From positions 62,001 to 126,000 of the forward strand of contig NZ_RHFH01000004.1 of assembly GCF_004745075.1 (NCBI RefSeq): a DNA stretch of 64,000 nt, given 5' to 3'. Numbering within the stretch: position 1 is the stretch's first letter; every line of letters begins with the position of its first letter. A program made the translations under genes and the position numbers. A model generated the notes under the pieces. The model was not told the DNA's origin and searched no databases. It worked only from the letters and a program-made list of their open reading frames with translations. This document shows, in pieces, positions 62,898 to 64,000 of the stretch. Origin of the DNA: Brevibacterium sp. S111. Lineage in GTDB: Bacteria; Actinomycetota; Actinomycetes; Actinomycetales; Brevibacteriaceae.

Positions 62898-63158
62898 TCA
62901 GAGAAGTTCGGCCTGATCAGCGGCAATGATCACGCGGTTGTTCTCCACCGAGAGGAAACCACCATCGGCTTTGACCCTGATGGTGTCCTCTCCGGGCGTG
63001 AGAATCCGCGTTTCGCCGTCGGCGACGACCCCCAGCACGGGCTCGTGGCCCGGCAGGATGCCGATCTCGCCGTCGAGGGTACGGGCGATGACGCGCTTGG
63101 CCTCACCGACCCATACCTCGCGATCGGCAGCCACGACATTGACTTCAAGTGTCGCCAT
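62898..63158 (-). CDS. atpC: F1F0 ATP synthase subunit epsilon (short form)
   Basis: An 86-residue epsilon subunit consisting only of the N-terminal beta sandwich (LEVNVVAADREVWVGEAKRVIA, GEIGILPGHEPVLGVVADG, GGFLSVENNRVIIAADQAELL). The C-terminal two-helix domain, which inhibits ATP hydrolysis in other bacteria, is missing. Short epsilon subunits occur in several Micrococcales. It begins three bases after the atpD stop and is the last atp gene. Confidence 0.95.
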   Translation of the reverse strand: MATLEVNVVAADREVWVGEAKRVIARTLDGEIGILPGHEPVLGVVADGETRILTPGEDTIRVKADGGFLSVENNRVIIAADQAELL

Positions 63159-63161
63159 GGC

Positions 63162-64000
<839 letters not shown>

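Overview
The window is a GC-rich, gene-dense chromosomal segment from an actinobacterium, most likely a Micrococcales species and possibly Brevibacterium or a close relative (an inference from gene content and order; no rRNA is present to check). Supporting signs are an actinobacterial-type ileS T-box, NucS, a mycothiol-nitroreductase-like protein, MurA with Asp at the usual Cys position, paired ClpP1/ClpP2, many GTG starts, four-base ATGA/GTGA gene overlaps, and TANNNT -10 boxes followed directly by a start codon. I see no transposase, integrase, phage gene, CRISPR array or plasmid function. It is a core-genome region.

Layout. 1-6 kb: the 5' part of mrpA (leaving to the left), a divergent glycosyltransferase, then the minus-strand cluster small membrane protein-nadD-tail-anchored disordered protein-rsfS-histidine phosphatase. 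6-11 kb: rplU-rpmA-(hairpin)-obgE-proB-proA. 11-18 kb: chorismate mutase, a sodium:alanine symporter, an SPFH protein and RNase E/G. 18-25 kb: a VKOR protein, then ileS (T-box controlled)-folC-DUF4233-ndk and an SDR. 25-30 kb: an acyltransferase and valS. 30-38 kb: an AIM24 protein, an MFS carrier, clpX, clpP1-clpP2, tig and a Tat-exported GH15 protein. 38-49 kb: tRNA-Gly, tRNA-Pro, a sugar-dehydrogenase lipoprotein, an alcohol dehydrogenase, rpiB, the nitroreductase-like protein, pepN, an MscS channel, a truncated globin and two thioesterases. 49-56 kb: ettA, a lipoprotein, an SSB paralogue, two dynamin-like GTPases and tRNA-Arg. 56-64 kb: a small membrane protein with an operator-like palindrome, a thiamine-binding protein, a thiolase, a DivIVA/Scy-like coiled coil, NucS with a divergent zinc-binding protein, murA, a DUF2550 protein, atpC and partial atpD.

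From memory of the Mycobacterium tuberculosis map, 2.7-52.4 kb follows the order of Rv2419c-Rv2478c with insertions, and 56.8-64 kb follows Rv1308-Rv1323. The segment therefore joins two blocks that lie apart in mycobacteria. Functionally it groups ribosome assembly and translation (L21, L27, ObgE, RsfS, IleS, ValS, EttA), RNA decay (RNase E), protein folding and turnover (trigger factor, ClpXP), proline, folate and NAD synthesis, and envelope and division functions.

I found no convincing wholly new system. The best leads are an RNase E/G without its zinc-link cysteines, a ClgR-type site upstream of clpP1, a GTGA-N6-TCAC palindrome over the promoter of a 68-residue membrane protein, the two-dynamin operon next to an SSB with an unusual tail, and several leaderless or palindrome-bearing promoters.
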